Shown: positions 21,890 through 32,129 of the stretch, one piece after another | Layout: each line of letters begins with the position of its first letter | Position numbering within the stretch: the stretch's first letter is position 1 | Source: Diphasiastrum complanatum | Lineage: Eukaryota; Streptophyta; Lycopodiopsida; Lycopodiales; Lycopodiaceae | DNA: 64,000 nt | Direction: 5' to 3' | NCBI GenBank assembly: GCA_029204225.1 | Contig: CM055102.1 | Location: 9,065,456 to 9,129,455 of the forward strand | Notes under the pieces: generated by a model | Seen by the model: the letters and a program-made list of their open reading frames with translations, nothing else | Told to the model about the DNA's origin: nothing | The model's database searches: none | Position numbers and translations under genes: made by a program

Positions 21890-21894
21890 GTTGA
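21890..21894. other. Target-site duplication GTTGA, right side of C
   Basis: Matches 9625-9629 exactly; Gypsy element E resumes here. Confidence 0.95.
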
Positions 21895-24340
21895 TTCAAC
21901 CATGACTCGTTTCTCGTGGTTGCCAAAGGTAATTTTACTATGCTTCCAATTTTGGACAAAACCTGCCATCTGGAGCCAGGGTGTACCAAGAAGGAGTTTA
22001 TATGTATTAGCATCTTCTGGTAGGTCTAAGATGTCACAATCGATAACAAACTTGACACTTGCTATCTAAACTTTTATATTTGATAAATGACCAGCAGGGT
22101 TGGTAACTCTTTGATCAGCCATGCGAAGTTTATATCGTGGTTGATCGAGGGTATGGAAGCCCCATGACTTTGCCAATGACAAAGCCATTATATTAACGCC
22201 TGATCCGCTATTGAGGATAGCAGATATTGCGGGATAATCTTTATAGGACAAAGGTAGTGTGATGTTATTTCCCTTAGCAACACGTATATTCATCAGATGC
22301 ATAGGAATTTGAGGAATTTCGAGAATGTCTTCTGGTTTTTGCTGTTCATCAGGAATAGGAGGCAACTGAAAACTACGATGGATATGGCGTTGAAGTCCGG
22401 TGAAGGATTTGATTGCACTATGGAATGGCATAATGAGTTGAGCTTGCAGGAGGTCAGAAAATACTTCCAATCCCTATAGGGACTGCTCCTTTTCGAGGAT
22501 ATGAGCTGATAACGGAATTTTCGTATGTTCTTCCTCTCACAAAAATTCATCTCAAAATTCGTTGTATTGCCTTTGTTCGACTTTTGGGTCCAGGTAGTCT
22601 TTTGGTAATGTGGAGGCCGTCAAATGGCTTCCATGTAGGTCAACTGATTTTCCATGGTGTTGTTATTGTTCTTGTTGTTGGCGTTGTGCTCTAGTAGGAA
22701 CTCTAACAGGTTTGGATGAGATATGACGTGCTGGGAGAATCCTACTAGGTTGTTTAGGACAATCCTTGAAACTGTGTTTACGTACACAGTCGGGACATTC
22801 CGCATGGTATTGGTTTTTAAGTTTATAATCAGCCATGAAATGTCCAGTTTCGCCACAAATTAAGCAACGGTTGCTCATGGGTCCCATGGCGATAGGGTAC
22901 CATCTTGGATGGCTAGCTGTGTTGGGTTTTCTGGTGGTGTGGAATACTCAGCTTGTCTGCATGAGCATGAGTTGTCGGTTTGATAATGGTGATGACTAGA
23001 TGATGGAATTGTTGTATCATTGTGATATGATTGATCGTAAGAGTTTTCTACCAGATGTGCTTGGGCAGATTCTCGAGGATGTCTATGTTTTTGTGCTCCT
23101 AGATCTTGTTGTCCTCTTGGTGGTGGTCCTAAGAGTGCCAGTTGTGGTTGAGGGTCATGTCTAGGTTGTCAGGGCAACTCTTGTATATGGACCTGGTTGT
23201 TTCGTGGTTGATAAGTCGTGTGGTGGTGCTGTGAAACAAATGGTTGCCTAGGAGGTTGATAATGTCCTCCTTACTAGTTGTGAGGCTGGTTCCTCGGGTT
23301 ATAATAGCAATAAAGAGAGGTATGGCCCATAAAGTCACAGATTTCACATTTGATCAAGGAAGTATCTGGGACCGGTTGGTATGAAGGGCACTCATTGCCA
23401 GTGTGTGCACCTCGGCAGTGAGGGCACCACGTGTTCTCTCATCTATGGTGGATTTGGCCAATGGGTAACTGACCCGGCATGGAACTCTAGATAGACTTAA
23501 GAGTGTTCTGAAACTCTTTCGTGAGTTTCTCCATCTGTTGTTGGTGTTGCTGGTTAAGCAACTCCATCTGTGTCTTCCATAACTATTCTCGAGTGTCATC
23601 ATTTGGGCGAGCTTCTTGGACAGCACGATGTGCTCTCCGTTCTCGTGGTTCATCAACATCTGAACCCTCGTCTTCTTCCCGAATGGCATCAAACATGGCT
23701 TGTTTCAATGACGTATATTCATCATTGGAACAAAGTTCACGTCTTATCGATCATGGGAGTCCAACGAGGAACCAAATGATGAGCATGGATTCGGTGGGTT
23801 GCTCTTGTATCTGACTTTTTAATCGTTTAAATCGTTCAATGTAGTCACATACTTTTTCGTCTTTTGTCATTTTGATATTACTTAGTTTGACAAAAGGACT
23901 TTCTATCAAGCGAAATGGCTTGAAGCGTTTGATAAAGGCCTCCTTCAAGAGTGACCAGTCACATTTATCTTCACAATCAAGATTAAAAAACCATTCTCGT
24001 GCTCGATCGATCATAGTCATCGAGAACAGTTGAATCATGGCGTCTGGTGATGTTTCACCATAGACATCACATGCATTCTCAAAGACTTGAAGAAATCTTT
24101 GAGGATCAGTGTTGCCATCGTACTTAGGTAAGTCAAGCTTTGGGGTCCTTTTTTCAGTACGTGGAACATTATTTGCAAAAAAAAAAAAGCTCCATTTAAG
24201 TGAGCTCTTGCATGTGAGGATTCGGCAGCATGAAATTGTGGTCGTTCGTATGGAGCTTCATAACGCATAGGTTCCCATCTATCGAATGGGTTTGTGGATG
24301 GCTCTTGGACTTGAGAATTCAACCGAGAATATATGTTAAA
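21895..24340 (-). pseudogene. Ty3/Gypsy gag-protease of element E, degenerate
   Basis: The minus strand reads as a Gypsy Gag followed by a protease. The capsid-like region (about 24170-23750) has the core DRAREWFFNL, then DWSLLKEAFIKRFKP and CDYIERFKRL; a run of A's near 24180 coincides with a frame break. Four CCHC knuckles follow in two pairs: CPHC...H...C (about 23389-23427) and CEIC...H...C (23308-23349), then CLIC...H...Y (22825-22866, last Cys lost) and CPDC...H...C (22758-22797). A Gln/Pro/His-rich linker with stops separates the pairs. The protease (about 22250-21910) shows ILNSGSGVNIM, with Asn in place of the catalytic Asp, and LLGTPWLQ. C interrupts the element just beyond. Confidence 0.8.
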
Positions 24341-25847
24341 TCAGCCTGTTCGATGGATGGAAAAACCATCTCTGGTGGATAGTCCTCCGTAGAATTCAGA
24401 TCATAAGGGCGATCCATGACAGCGTGTAGAGTGTCGTAGGATTGTGTAAATATGCACTTGGACTTTGGTTATAGTGGATACGGGTGTTGGAATGCGGTTG
24501 CTATGGATCCACGGTTGATGCGAGTGTAATGTGACTAATGGCGGTGGATACGGCTAAGGTTGTGGAACGATAGAATGTGGAGGTAGTGGTGCAATACAGG
24601 TTGTGGCGGTCCGTTGTGGTTTTTTTTTTTTTTTTTTTGCGGTCAGTGGCAGTCAGTTGCGGTCTCAATGGCTTGTGGCTGTAGCAACGGCTGGGTGCGG
24701 TGTCAACGTTGATGTGCAAAATGTGGGAAAGGGTGGTCGATTGGTGGTTGGAGGTGAGGAAGGGGTCGTAGGCCGTATGATTGCGGTCTGTTGCGGTCAA
24801 CTGGTGAATGTATTCGCTACGGTAAGATACAGTTGCCACTGTGCAGAATGGTCACGATAGATCAATGTGGTCATTACGAGTGGTTGCAGTGATTGTAATG
24901 GTGGTGAATATGGACTGGACAGTCAAAGGATCGGTTGAGATCTGAGATTAGCCGTCGATTGAGAACTGACGCGAAAGCATCGGTCGAGATCTGTTGCGAA
25001 GCTGTCGGTCGGGATCTATAGCAAGGGCGTCGGTCAAGATCTGACGCGAGGTCGTCGGTCAAGATCTGACGTGAAGCGATCATAGGTCGAGATCTGACGC
25101 GAAGCATTTCAATCAAATTACGATTAATAAAAAAAGAGCATAATATGTTACCTTGTAGTTACTATGGCATCCATTGTACTTTTCTCTTGAGGGCTTAGGC
25201 GTCCAGCTGTAGTATCTATACTCCGGGTTACCTAGCTCAAAAAGAAGAACAAGATGGAACAACCTGTGAGGTTTTGCCTTAGCTATAAGATATAACAAGT
25301 GCACCAGTGCGTCGGTTGAGATCTGACGTGAAGCGTCGGTTGAGATTTGACACGAAGCGTCGGTTGAGATCGGACGCGAAGCGATCGTCAATCGAGATCT
25401 GACGCAAAGCGTTGGTTGAGATTTAATACTGACCGTCGGTTGAGATTTGAGTGAATAGGCATCAGTCGAGATTTGATTGAGGGCCGTCGGTTGAGATCTG
25501 ACGCGAAGCGTCGGTCGAGATCTAAGTGAAGGCCATTGGTTGAGATTTAAGAGGATGGCGTCGGTTGAGATCGGATGTAGTGTGTCGGTTGAGATCTAAC
25601 TAAAGGCCATCGTTTGAGATTTAAACTGTAGCACATCGGTCGAGATTTGAAAGATGGCTCTAGCACCAGTCGAGATTGAACAGTGGCTCAGCTTGGAAAT
25701 GAGTGTGAGGCGTCGGTTGAGAAGTGTGGTTCGCGGTAGGTAGGACGAAAATGGTGTGCTCTGTGATGAAGGCGTGGATGTTTGGAGAGTGATGGGTGTG
25801 TGGCACAGATCGGAATGGTTTGGGCAGTTTAATGTATGTGGAGCTGT
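24341..25847 (-). other. Untranslated leader of Gypsy element E
   Basis: About 1.5 kb between the primer site and the Gag region. It contains a homopolymer of T (about 24620-24639), several GCGGT/TGGTTG-rich stretches and the GAGATCT minisatellite described separately. No coding region is evident. Confidence 0.5.
24930..25715. repeat. Degenerate ~24-bp minisatellite (CGGTYGAGATCTGACGCGAAG) in the E leader
   Basis: About 22 copies of a unit with core GGTTGAGATCTGACGCGAAG occur in two blocks, 24930-25108 and 25310-25715, split by about 200 bp of unrelated sequence. Most units differ by a few bases, typically CG to TG or CA. One unit junction, 25500-25512, is the perfect mini-hairpin GACGCGAAGCGTC; others differ from it by one base. 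Confidence 0.85.
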
Positions 25848-25859
25848 GCAACGGCGCCA
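25848..25859 (-). other. Primer binding site of E (tRNA-Asp type)
   Basis: The minus strand reads TGGCGCCGTTGC, the first 12 bases of the tRNA-Asp primer site known from plant Tat/Athila Gypsy elements. It lies 2 bp from the LTR start at 25862. Confidence 0.85.
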
Positions 25860-25861
25860 AA

Positions 25862-26601
25862 TGTTCACGGACTTCTTGAGTTTGTGAACATAGTTTTCTG
25901 CTTCTTCTTATACTTCTGTAGTTACGGTTCTTTATGGTACTTCTTCTTATTAGAACAGTTACAAGCAGAAGCGTTACATAGTTTTCAGCATGTATTTGTC
26001 AGCCTGTCAATGGGAGACATGGTTTCGATACTCAGCTACATGCATAACCAGCCATGTAACCATCTGTAGCTCAAGAAGATCAATGTTCTAGAACATGGAG
26101 CAATCTTACCATTATCTACATAATCAGAAACAATCAAAGACAAGATTAACTACTGGAACAAGAAACGAGATTTAAGAAACAAGAGACAAGAACAAGATTC
26201 CTAGCAGCATTTTAATAATCTAAGAATCAAGAAACACTCATTACTTGATGCTTAGATTACTCAAGAACAATCAAGAATTGGGTTGCAAGCGAGTATGCAA
26301 GGTCTATACCACAAACCAGCCTATCTAGTTTACTTGAATGCTGATTACTACCTCATTCCACAAACAAGAACTGAATTTTAATCCACAACTAAGCAAGAAA
26401 CAAGAAACAAGAACCTTTTGTGTGGTACGTGTGTTCTATTTGACACTAGGTCCTCTCATAACATACTTGACTTTGATTGAAAGGTTGAATGTGAGCACAC
26501 AACCATCCCTGTCGTACTTGACTCTGATTGAAAAGTTGACTGTGAGCACACAACCATCCCTGTATTAATACACAGTCGTGAGGGCTGATGGAAAGGGCAC
26601 A
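25862..26601 (-). repeat. 5' LTR of Gypsy element E (outer end tentative)
   Basis: It starts TGTTCACGG next to the primer site. I place the outer end at a CACA ending at 26601, but with no second LTR to compare, that end is a guess. A 51-bp unit is tandemly duplicated at about 26464-26565 (core GAGCACACAACCATCCCTGT). Confidence 0.5.
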
Positions 26602-27039
26602 GTTGGGGGAGGTTTCAAGGTTGTGGATATGTCATTAACCATTCAAAGTTAGGTTAAGAAGTTGGATATAAAGATAATGTGTTTGGCATGTTTTGATGTG
26701 GTACTTGAGATATGTTGGCACATAGTAGGGTAACTCTACATCGCTTGGGGTACTCATTTGTGTGAGTTCCAGCGCGATGGTAGAATCCATTCACTTTGAG
26801 GTGATCCCGATGTGCCTCCAGGACCTTTGATCATGGCAACTTAGTATGTGGGGGTTCGCTCTAAGTATATGTGCTTTTGTTTTTGTTTGATATGTTTATT
26901 GATGGTTGCAAAAGTAACATATGGCAAGAACAAGTTGACTTACTTAGGAATCTAGACCAACAAATGGGGCATGGCATATGTGTGTGGGCTTATCGACGCT
27001 TGAACTCTCCATGAGCAAAGGACGATATGGGATGCCCAA
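26602..27039 (+). other. Unassigned stretch, possibly decayed Gypsy protease-RT linker
   Basis: No open frame of note. A short plus-strand reading near 26690 (FDVVLEICWH) loosely resembles the end of a Gypsy protease, and a Gypsy RT follows on the same strand, but the match is weak. Confidence 0.25.
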
Positions 27040-27700
27040 TGTTCAAGGAGTTTGTCAAGCAGCGATATCCTATTTCGCATATTGATGATCTAGTATTGTA
27101 CGATGCTATTGTTTTAGCAAAGTTGTTTGAAAAATGGATATTAGTAACTCAGAGTTTATGAAGTGCATGTGCATAAGACTGCCTTTAGGAACTTGTTTTG
27201 GTCACTATAACTTTTCGGTTATGTCTTTGATTGACTAATGCACACATAACTCACCTTAGAACTATTTTGTCGACTCGGAGGGATAACATCTTGTTTGTTA
27301 ATGATAATTAGAGATAGCATATTTGAGTCTTATTGTGTTAGCTAAAGGCATAAAACTGAGACCAAGAAAGTCGTTATTCTCCTTTCGTGGCCTATACCTA
27401 CAAACTTGACGGTATTGAGAGGCTCTCTTGGACTGTCTGGATTTTATTGTAAGGTGTGAAGGGTTGTTCACACATGGTTGTAGCTTTGACCGATATGCTA
27501 TAGAATAATAAGTGGATGGAAGTTTAGCAGTGAAGTTTCAATGCTTTGAAACAAGCTATGGATGACTTTGTCACGTTAAAAATTGTAGACCCTTAGAAAC
27601 TATATGTCATAGAAACATATGTGAGTGATGTCATCGTTGGGACAATTCAGATGCAAAAGGGTAGGCTAGTGGCCTTTGAGAGCGAGAAGCCAATACTGAT
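27040..27700 (+). pseudogene. Ty3/Gypsy reverse transcriptase / RNase H fragment M
   Basis: Frequent frame changes and stops, but the order of motifs is that of a Gypsy RT: a degraded DDL...AKLFEKW near 27090-27140, HKTAFRNLF near 27170, FSVMSF then LTNAH near 27215, and LSTRRDN...LFVNDN at 27270-27305. A connection/RNase H part follows: LKQAMDDFVTLKIVDP (about 27548) and YVSDVIVGTIQMQKGRLVAF (about 27615-27680). The catalytic YVDD box has been lost. It is old and dead. LINE-derived sequence begins shortly after 27700 on the same strand. Confidence 0.65.
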
Positions 27701-27739
27701 ATATGCCTTCGAGATCTGGTTGCCAGGACTTTCTCTCTA

Positions 27740-28620
27740 GGACTGGACAAATATTTTTCGCATTCAAGCCACTAAGTTGGGTCGCATGATACGTGCCAAG
27801 ACTACCATCCCTCATGATATCCTATGTGCTGAGTTTGCTACTCCTCCAATCATCCTTGAGGGCTTTTTCCACATTATTTTTTTTCTTCAACGGATTTAGG
27901 AGATTCGAGCATCTCACCCAGATAGATACATAGTCGATGTGGTTACTTCTTCATGTGTCCTAGCTGATATTCCCATGCCAAGCTCTCTTGGTACCAACAG
28001 GCATCTGATCTCTTACGACATCTAGGCATCTCTATCATGGATCTTCCTCGTGGTACACATTCATATATCCAAGGCTATTTATTCTGTTGATATATACAGT
28101 AGACTTGGAGCTCCCTCCCACCTTCTCGCACTCGATTGAGCCATTACCAAATAGACTTCCTCTCTCTGGATCCTTCTGGTTTGCCATTGTTGCCGCTCTA
28201 TCTGTCACAGCCCCTATCGCATGGCCTATGCTATCATTTTGGGCAATTGTGTATTTTCTCTCATCAGCTTGCTATTGAGGCCGGTCACGCATGGGATATC
28301 CCCTGGGAGCGTCATCTATGTCGCTTGTGCTCATTGTAGGAGGTGAAAGATGAAGCACATTTCCTCCTCAGATGTCCGTTGTATTATGAGATACGGGGAA
28401 GGTATTATTGTATCTTTCGCGATGGCCCACATACTCTTCGCAATTTTTTCTCCTATCATGATGCTCGTTGCTTGGGACGTCTTGTTTGTGAGATACTTAC
28501 TCTCCGTCAGTCTCATCTGCCTATACCGGCTTGTGTGTAGAATGCTTATTTTTGTTGTGTATTGGATCCACACGTGTGAAATGTGTTAAAGTACTGTGAA
28601 TGTATGGACAACTACTTCAT
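27740..28620 (+). pseudogene. LINE (L1-like) ORF2 3' end with C-terminal zinc knuckle
   Basis: Frames change several times. One stretch (27950-28110) reads LLRHLGISIMDLPRGTHSYI and another (28290-28540) HAWDIPWERHLCRLCSL, a stop, then EVKDEAHFLLRCPLYYEIR. C-X2-C ... H-X4-C after a short basic stretch is the CCHC motif at the C-terminus of plant non-LTR reverse transcriptases. The catalytic RT is absent. The sequence downstream (28880-28940) matches 41140-41190 behind the LINE ORF1 at 40055, so both probably belong to one LINE family. Confidence 0.7.
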
Positions 28621-29111
<491 letters not shown>

Positions 29112-29113
<2 letters not shown>

Positions 29114-29375
29114 CCCTTGGCCCTTTACCCTTGCCTCTTGGACCTTAACCCTTAAACCCTTGGCCCATGGACCTTAACTCTCAAACCTTGACCCTTGACG
29201 CTTGGCCCTTCATCCTTTTCCCTTGGCCCTTGGCCCTTAACCCTTAGCCCTTGTCCTTTAATCCTTGGTCCTTAGCCCTTTATCCTTGACCCTTGGCCCT
29301 TAGCTCTTATTTATTAGCTCTTAGACCTTAACTCTTAACCCTTTGCTCTTAACCCTTGGCCCTTATCCCTTTGTC
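29112..29375. repeat. Degenerate telomere-like heptamer array, C-rich strand
   Basis: Heptamer-like units CCCTTGG, CCCTTAA and CCCTTAG follow one another with frequent errors. They resemble decayed versions of the plant telomere unit CCCTAAA. The array directly follows the compound microsatellite. Confidence 0.75.
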
Positions 29376-29721
29376 GGAAAGTGGTGTGTAGAAGATAGGT
29401 CTAGCTCGAAAAGAAACGAATGAAAATAATTCGTGTGTCTAGAAAGAAAACCTCTCGTGCATGGTGATGATAAACTATCTTCATCTTTCCAATGCATGAC
29501 TACGCCTATCAATTTCAAACAAGACAAAATAGTGATAGAAATCACGTCTGAACTTATAGTAACTAATTTTGAAATCGCCAGTACTACAATGATTACATAG
29601 CCAAACAATTAAGCATAAAAAATTATTAGTCTTAGACAAATAATTAGTCACAAAGAATTTCAGAAAACGCATACATTCTAAAGATGAAATTGAACGCAGT
29701 AGAGGATAGTATTCATTCAAA
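29376..29721. other. Left flank of element E2, nothing recognised
   Basis: About 345 bp of AT-rich sequence with no gene or repeat that I can identify. It is the pre-insertion flank of E2. Confidence 0.5.
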
Positions 29722-29726
29722 ATGAA
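29722..29726. other. Target-site duplication ATGAA, left side of E2
   Basis: ATGAA directly precedes the E2 5' LTR. Its partner is found in reverse complement (TTCAT) at 43323-43327, next to the displaced half of the E2 3' LTR. Confidence 0.9.
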
Positions 29727-30468
29727 TGTTGGGCATTTAGTGGGCCCCACCACAGGACACTGTATATGTAGAGCAATAAGTGCGAGGGCATTGGCTTCCT
29801 GCGTGTATAAGCCCAACCCAATGAGCATGCAATTTGGTTTTGTAGAACTTGTAGAATTAGGAATAAGTGACTAGGGGCCTAAAACTCTAAAATGACATTA
29901 GAGGCCCTAAGTCAAGTTGTTAATAAAAAAGCTAAAAGGGCCCAAATTAGAACTCACATGAATCATGTGAGTGCCCTTGTGCTTTCTCAAGGAATTATTA
30001 GATTCATTTTGTGCTAGTTTAGGAGGCTTGGATTAGAATCCTTGCCGTTGTAATTAACCAATAGGAGAAAGGGGCAAGGGCCTTCCCCATCCATAAAAAG
30101 GCACCCTTTGTACCATATTTCCATGTTCAATAGGAGGAGGAGATTATGCCCAAATGAGATTTGAACATCCTTGCTTCCTTCCCTCTCTCTCTCTCTCTCT
30201 CTCTCACATTTTTGCATTTTGTATTTGCTTTCCATTTGCTTCTTCTCTCTACTTGCATGTTGTTAATGATTTAGAGAGGATAGGATGTAAGCACCTCCCC
30301 CATTGTAATTTGTTCTTCCTTCACATGCTTGTGGTTAAAGTAGGGTGGATAGTTAGATGTGGTTAATCTAGGTGTGGTTAGAGCAAGATTTGCAAGCTAA
30401 CTTCGCAAGGGAAGCACTATTCCCTTGGGAACAAATCTATGTGTGACAGGTGAACCAAGGCCGCTACA
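29727..30468 (+). repeat. 5' LTR of E2
   Basis: 742 bp, TGTTGGGCAT to CCGCTACA. It includes a short (CT)n at 30183-30205 and is the full reference for the two pieces of the 3' copy. Confidence 0.93.
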
Positions 30469-30474
30469 ATTTTT

Positions 30475-30492
30475 TGGTGTCATTGATGGGGA
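30475..30492 (+). other. Decayed tRNA-Asp primer binding site of E2
   Basis: TGGTGTCATTGATGGGGA occupies the primer site. The Tat/Athila-type site is TGGCGCCGTTGCCGGGGA. Four of the five differences are C to T or G to A, as expected from deamination of methylated CpG. Confidence 0.75.
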
Positions 30493-30801
30493 ATAGATTA
30501 GCATTTTCTTGGTTTTTAGCTTGCATGCATTCATCTTGTGTTTTTTGCTTGTAGAATGGATGCGTGGGGGGTAGTTTAGTGTGGAGTAGAGGTTAGATTT
30601 GTTGTTTTTTAGTGATTTGTTGCTTGTATGATCTGTGGAGGGAGATTTAGAGGTGAAAAACATCACATCCTAGCACCCTATCCCTTCCATAAATCCTAAA
30701 AATCAGAAAAATCAGAAAAAACCATGTAGTTTTGACAAATTGTCCAGAAAAAAGCCCAAAAACACCTATCAGACCTCATAACTTTTTGATCTACTCAAAC
30801 C

Positions 30802-31695
30802 AACCTTCGCCCACCTGGTAGTACGTTCTGCCACACCATCAGTACCTACAACTAGTCAGGCAAAGGTTATTTCCCAGCCAGTTTGCCAAAATTGCCAAAA
30901 AAACAGCCCAAAAAAATGAAAAAACCTTTGTAAAAAATGTCCAGAATCTCAAAGTAGCCCAAAACACCCCAGACAACCTTCGCCCAGCTTCATTTTCAGC
31001 TTCAGAGCCATCATGGAGGTCGGCGAAGGTTAAGACTGAGTGTACGAGCTTTGGCGAAGGTTCTTTCTCACCAAAAATAGGAATTTGCCATCAGAATCCT
31101 CGCCAACTTCAATATCTACAAAAGTACTTACTGTAAACCTTCGCCAGTTTGCCAGTAGCTACTTTTTCATGTTTTCTAGCTTCAGTGAAGTCAGCGAAGG
31201 TTAATATTGAGAATAAGTGGTCAGGCGAACGTTTCCAGTACTCAGAGAGAAATTTAAGTCCCTTGAACCTTCGCCAACCTTCATAAACCTTCACCAGTAT
31301 ATCATTAACCTTGGCCGAGCTCAAAATAGTCATAAAACATTGTTTTGAAGCATTTGTGAAGTGGGCAAAGATTAATATTCCCTATAACTAGTCCAGCAAA
31401 CATTTCAAGCTCTCAAAAGTGCCAAATTGCCTTCTGAACCTTCGCCAAACTATTTTTTGCCATGATAATCTTCGCCTAATCTTTGCCAGCCCTCAAATCA
31501 TCAATCTGTACTTCCCAGTAGCTCGGCGAAGGTTAGTCTCCATCAGAAGGATAGTGGCGAAGGTTCCTACTCCAAATCATGTCCAAATTGTTTTCAGAAC
31601 CTTCGCTGAACCATCCTTCGTCAACAAGAACCTTCGTCGAGCTCCGTAAAGTGGTAATACACTGTAATAAAACATATATCAGTCAAGCGAAGGTT
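30802..31695. repeat. Tandem array of ~161-bp units, each with paired AACCTTCGCC / GGCGAAGGTT motifs
   Basis: Nine exact and nine one-mismatch copies of AACCTTCGCC occur here in both orientations. Offsets between successive copies repeat as 31, 57, 31 and 42 bp, giving a unit of about 161 bp with the pattern plus, plus, minus, minus. Clear examples start at 31437 (plus 31437 and 31467, minus 31525 and 31556) and 31598. The order lets both plus copies pair with both minus copies, so each unit could fold as one long imperfect stem-loop. Confidence 0.85.
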
Positions 31696-31788
31696 TCTGT
31701 TAAGAAAATCCAAAAAAATTATTGAGACTACTAGTGACTTGACGCGCGAAATACCTGTTCGATCTTATACAAGTCATACCATTTAGTG

Positions 31789-31850
31789 CTGGGGGCCAGC
31801 GCAGTCCCCCAGACCCCTGCGTCGGGGCCTCAGCGGAGGCCCCGGACCCC
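31789..31850. repeat. Two adjacent GC-rich inverted repeats
   Basis: CTGGGGG (31789-31795) pairs perfectly with CCCCCAG (31806-31812). GGGGCCT (31824-31830) pairs with AGGCCCC (31837-31843), extended by GTC/GAC outside with one bulged base. This GC-rich island stands out in an AT-rich leader. Confidence 0.8.
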
Positions 31851-32129
31851 ACCTGCCCTGGCACCATCGAGGCCATCTATCACTCACCATTGTTGCCAAC
31901 TGCACCATTACAACATCCATTTTTTTGTGTGTGATCAACTCCATTCAAATATGTGCCACCATACACTCATCTCTCAATAACCATTTCAAATGTCATCCTG
32001 TAAAATTTGTTAGTTATTTGTGTTCCTTTCATCCCTTCCAATCATCAACCACTGATCAGCACCCGAACAAGATCCACTTAGATCCACTGTTGCCATATAC
32101 CTTCACATTGTATCAAACCTTCATAGTGA

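Larger units (their letters stand above)
30493..32129 (+). other. Untranslated leader of E2
   Basis: A leader of 1.6 kb without a convincing coding frame. It contains the 161-bp hairpin array (30802-31695) and the GC-rich hairpin pair (31788-31850). From about 31860 it is unstructured AT-rich sequence up to Gag. Confidence 0.7.

Noticed and set aside
24501-24860. Open frames on both strands around the T-run at 24620
   Set aside because: Low-complexity sequence in the E leader with no recognisable domain on either strand.
24930-25715. Possible CRISPR or centromeric satellite
   Set aside because: Units are head-to-tail without unique spacers, short and highly diverged, and confined to the leader of one Gypsy element.
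30802-31695. CRISPR-like spaced short repeats
   Set aside because: The 10-bp motif occurs in both orientations with four alternating offsets in a plant retrotransposon leader; there are no uniform repeats and spacers and no cas genes.
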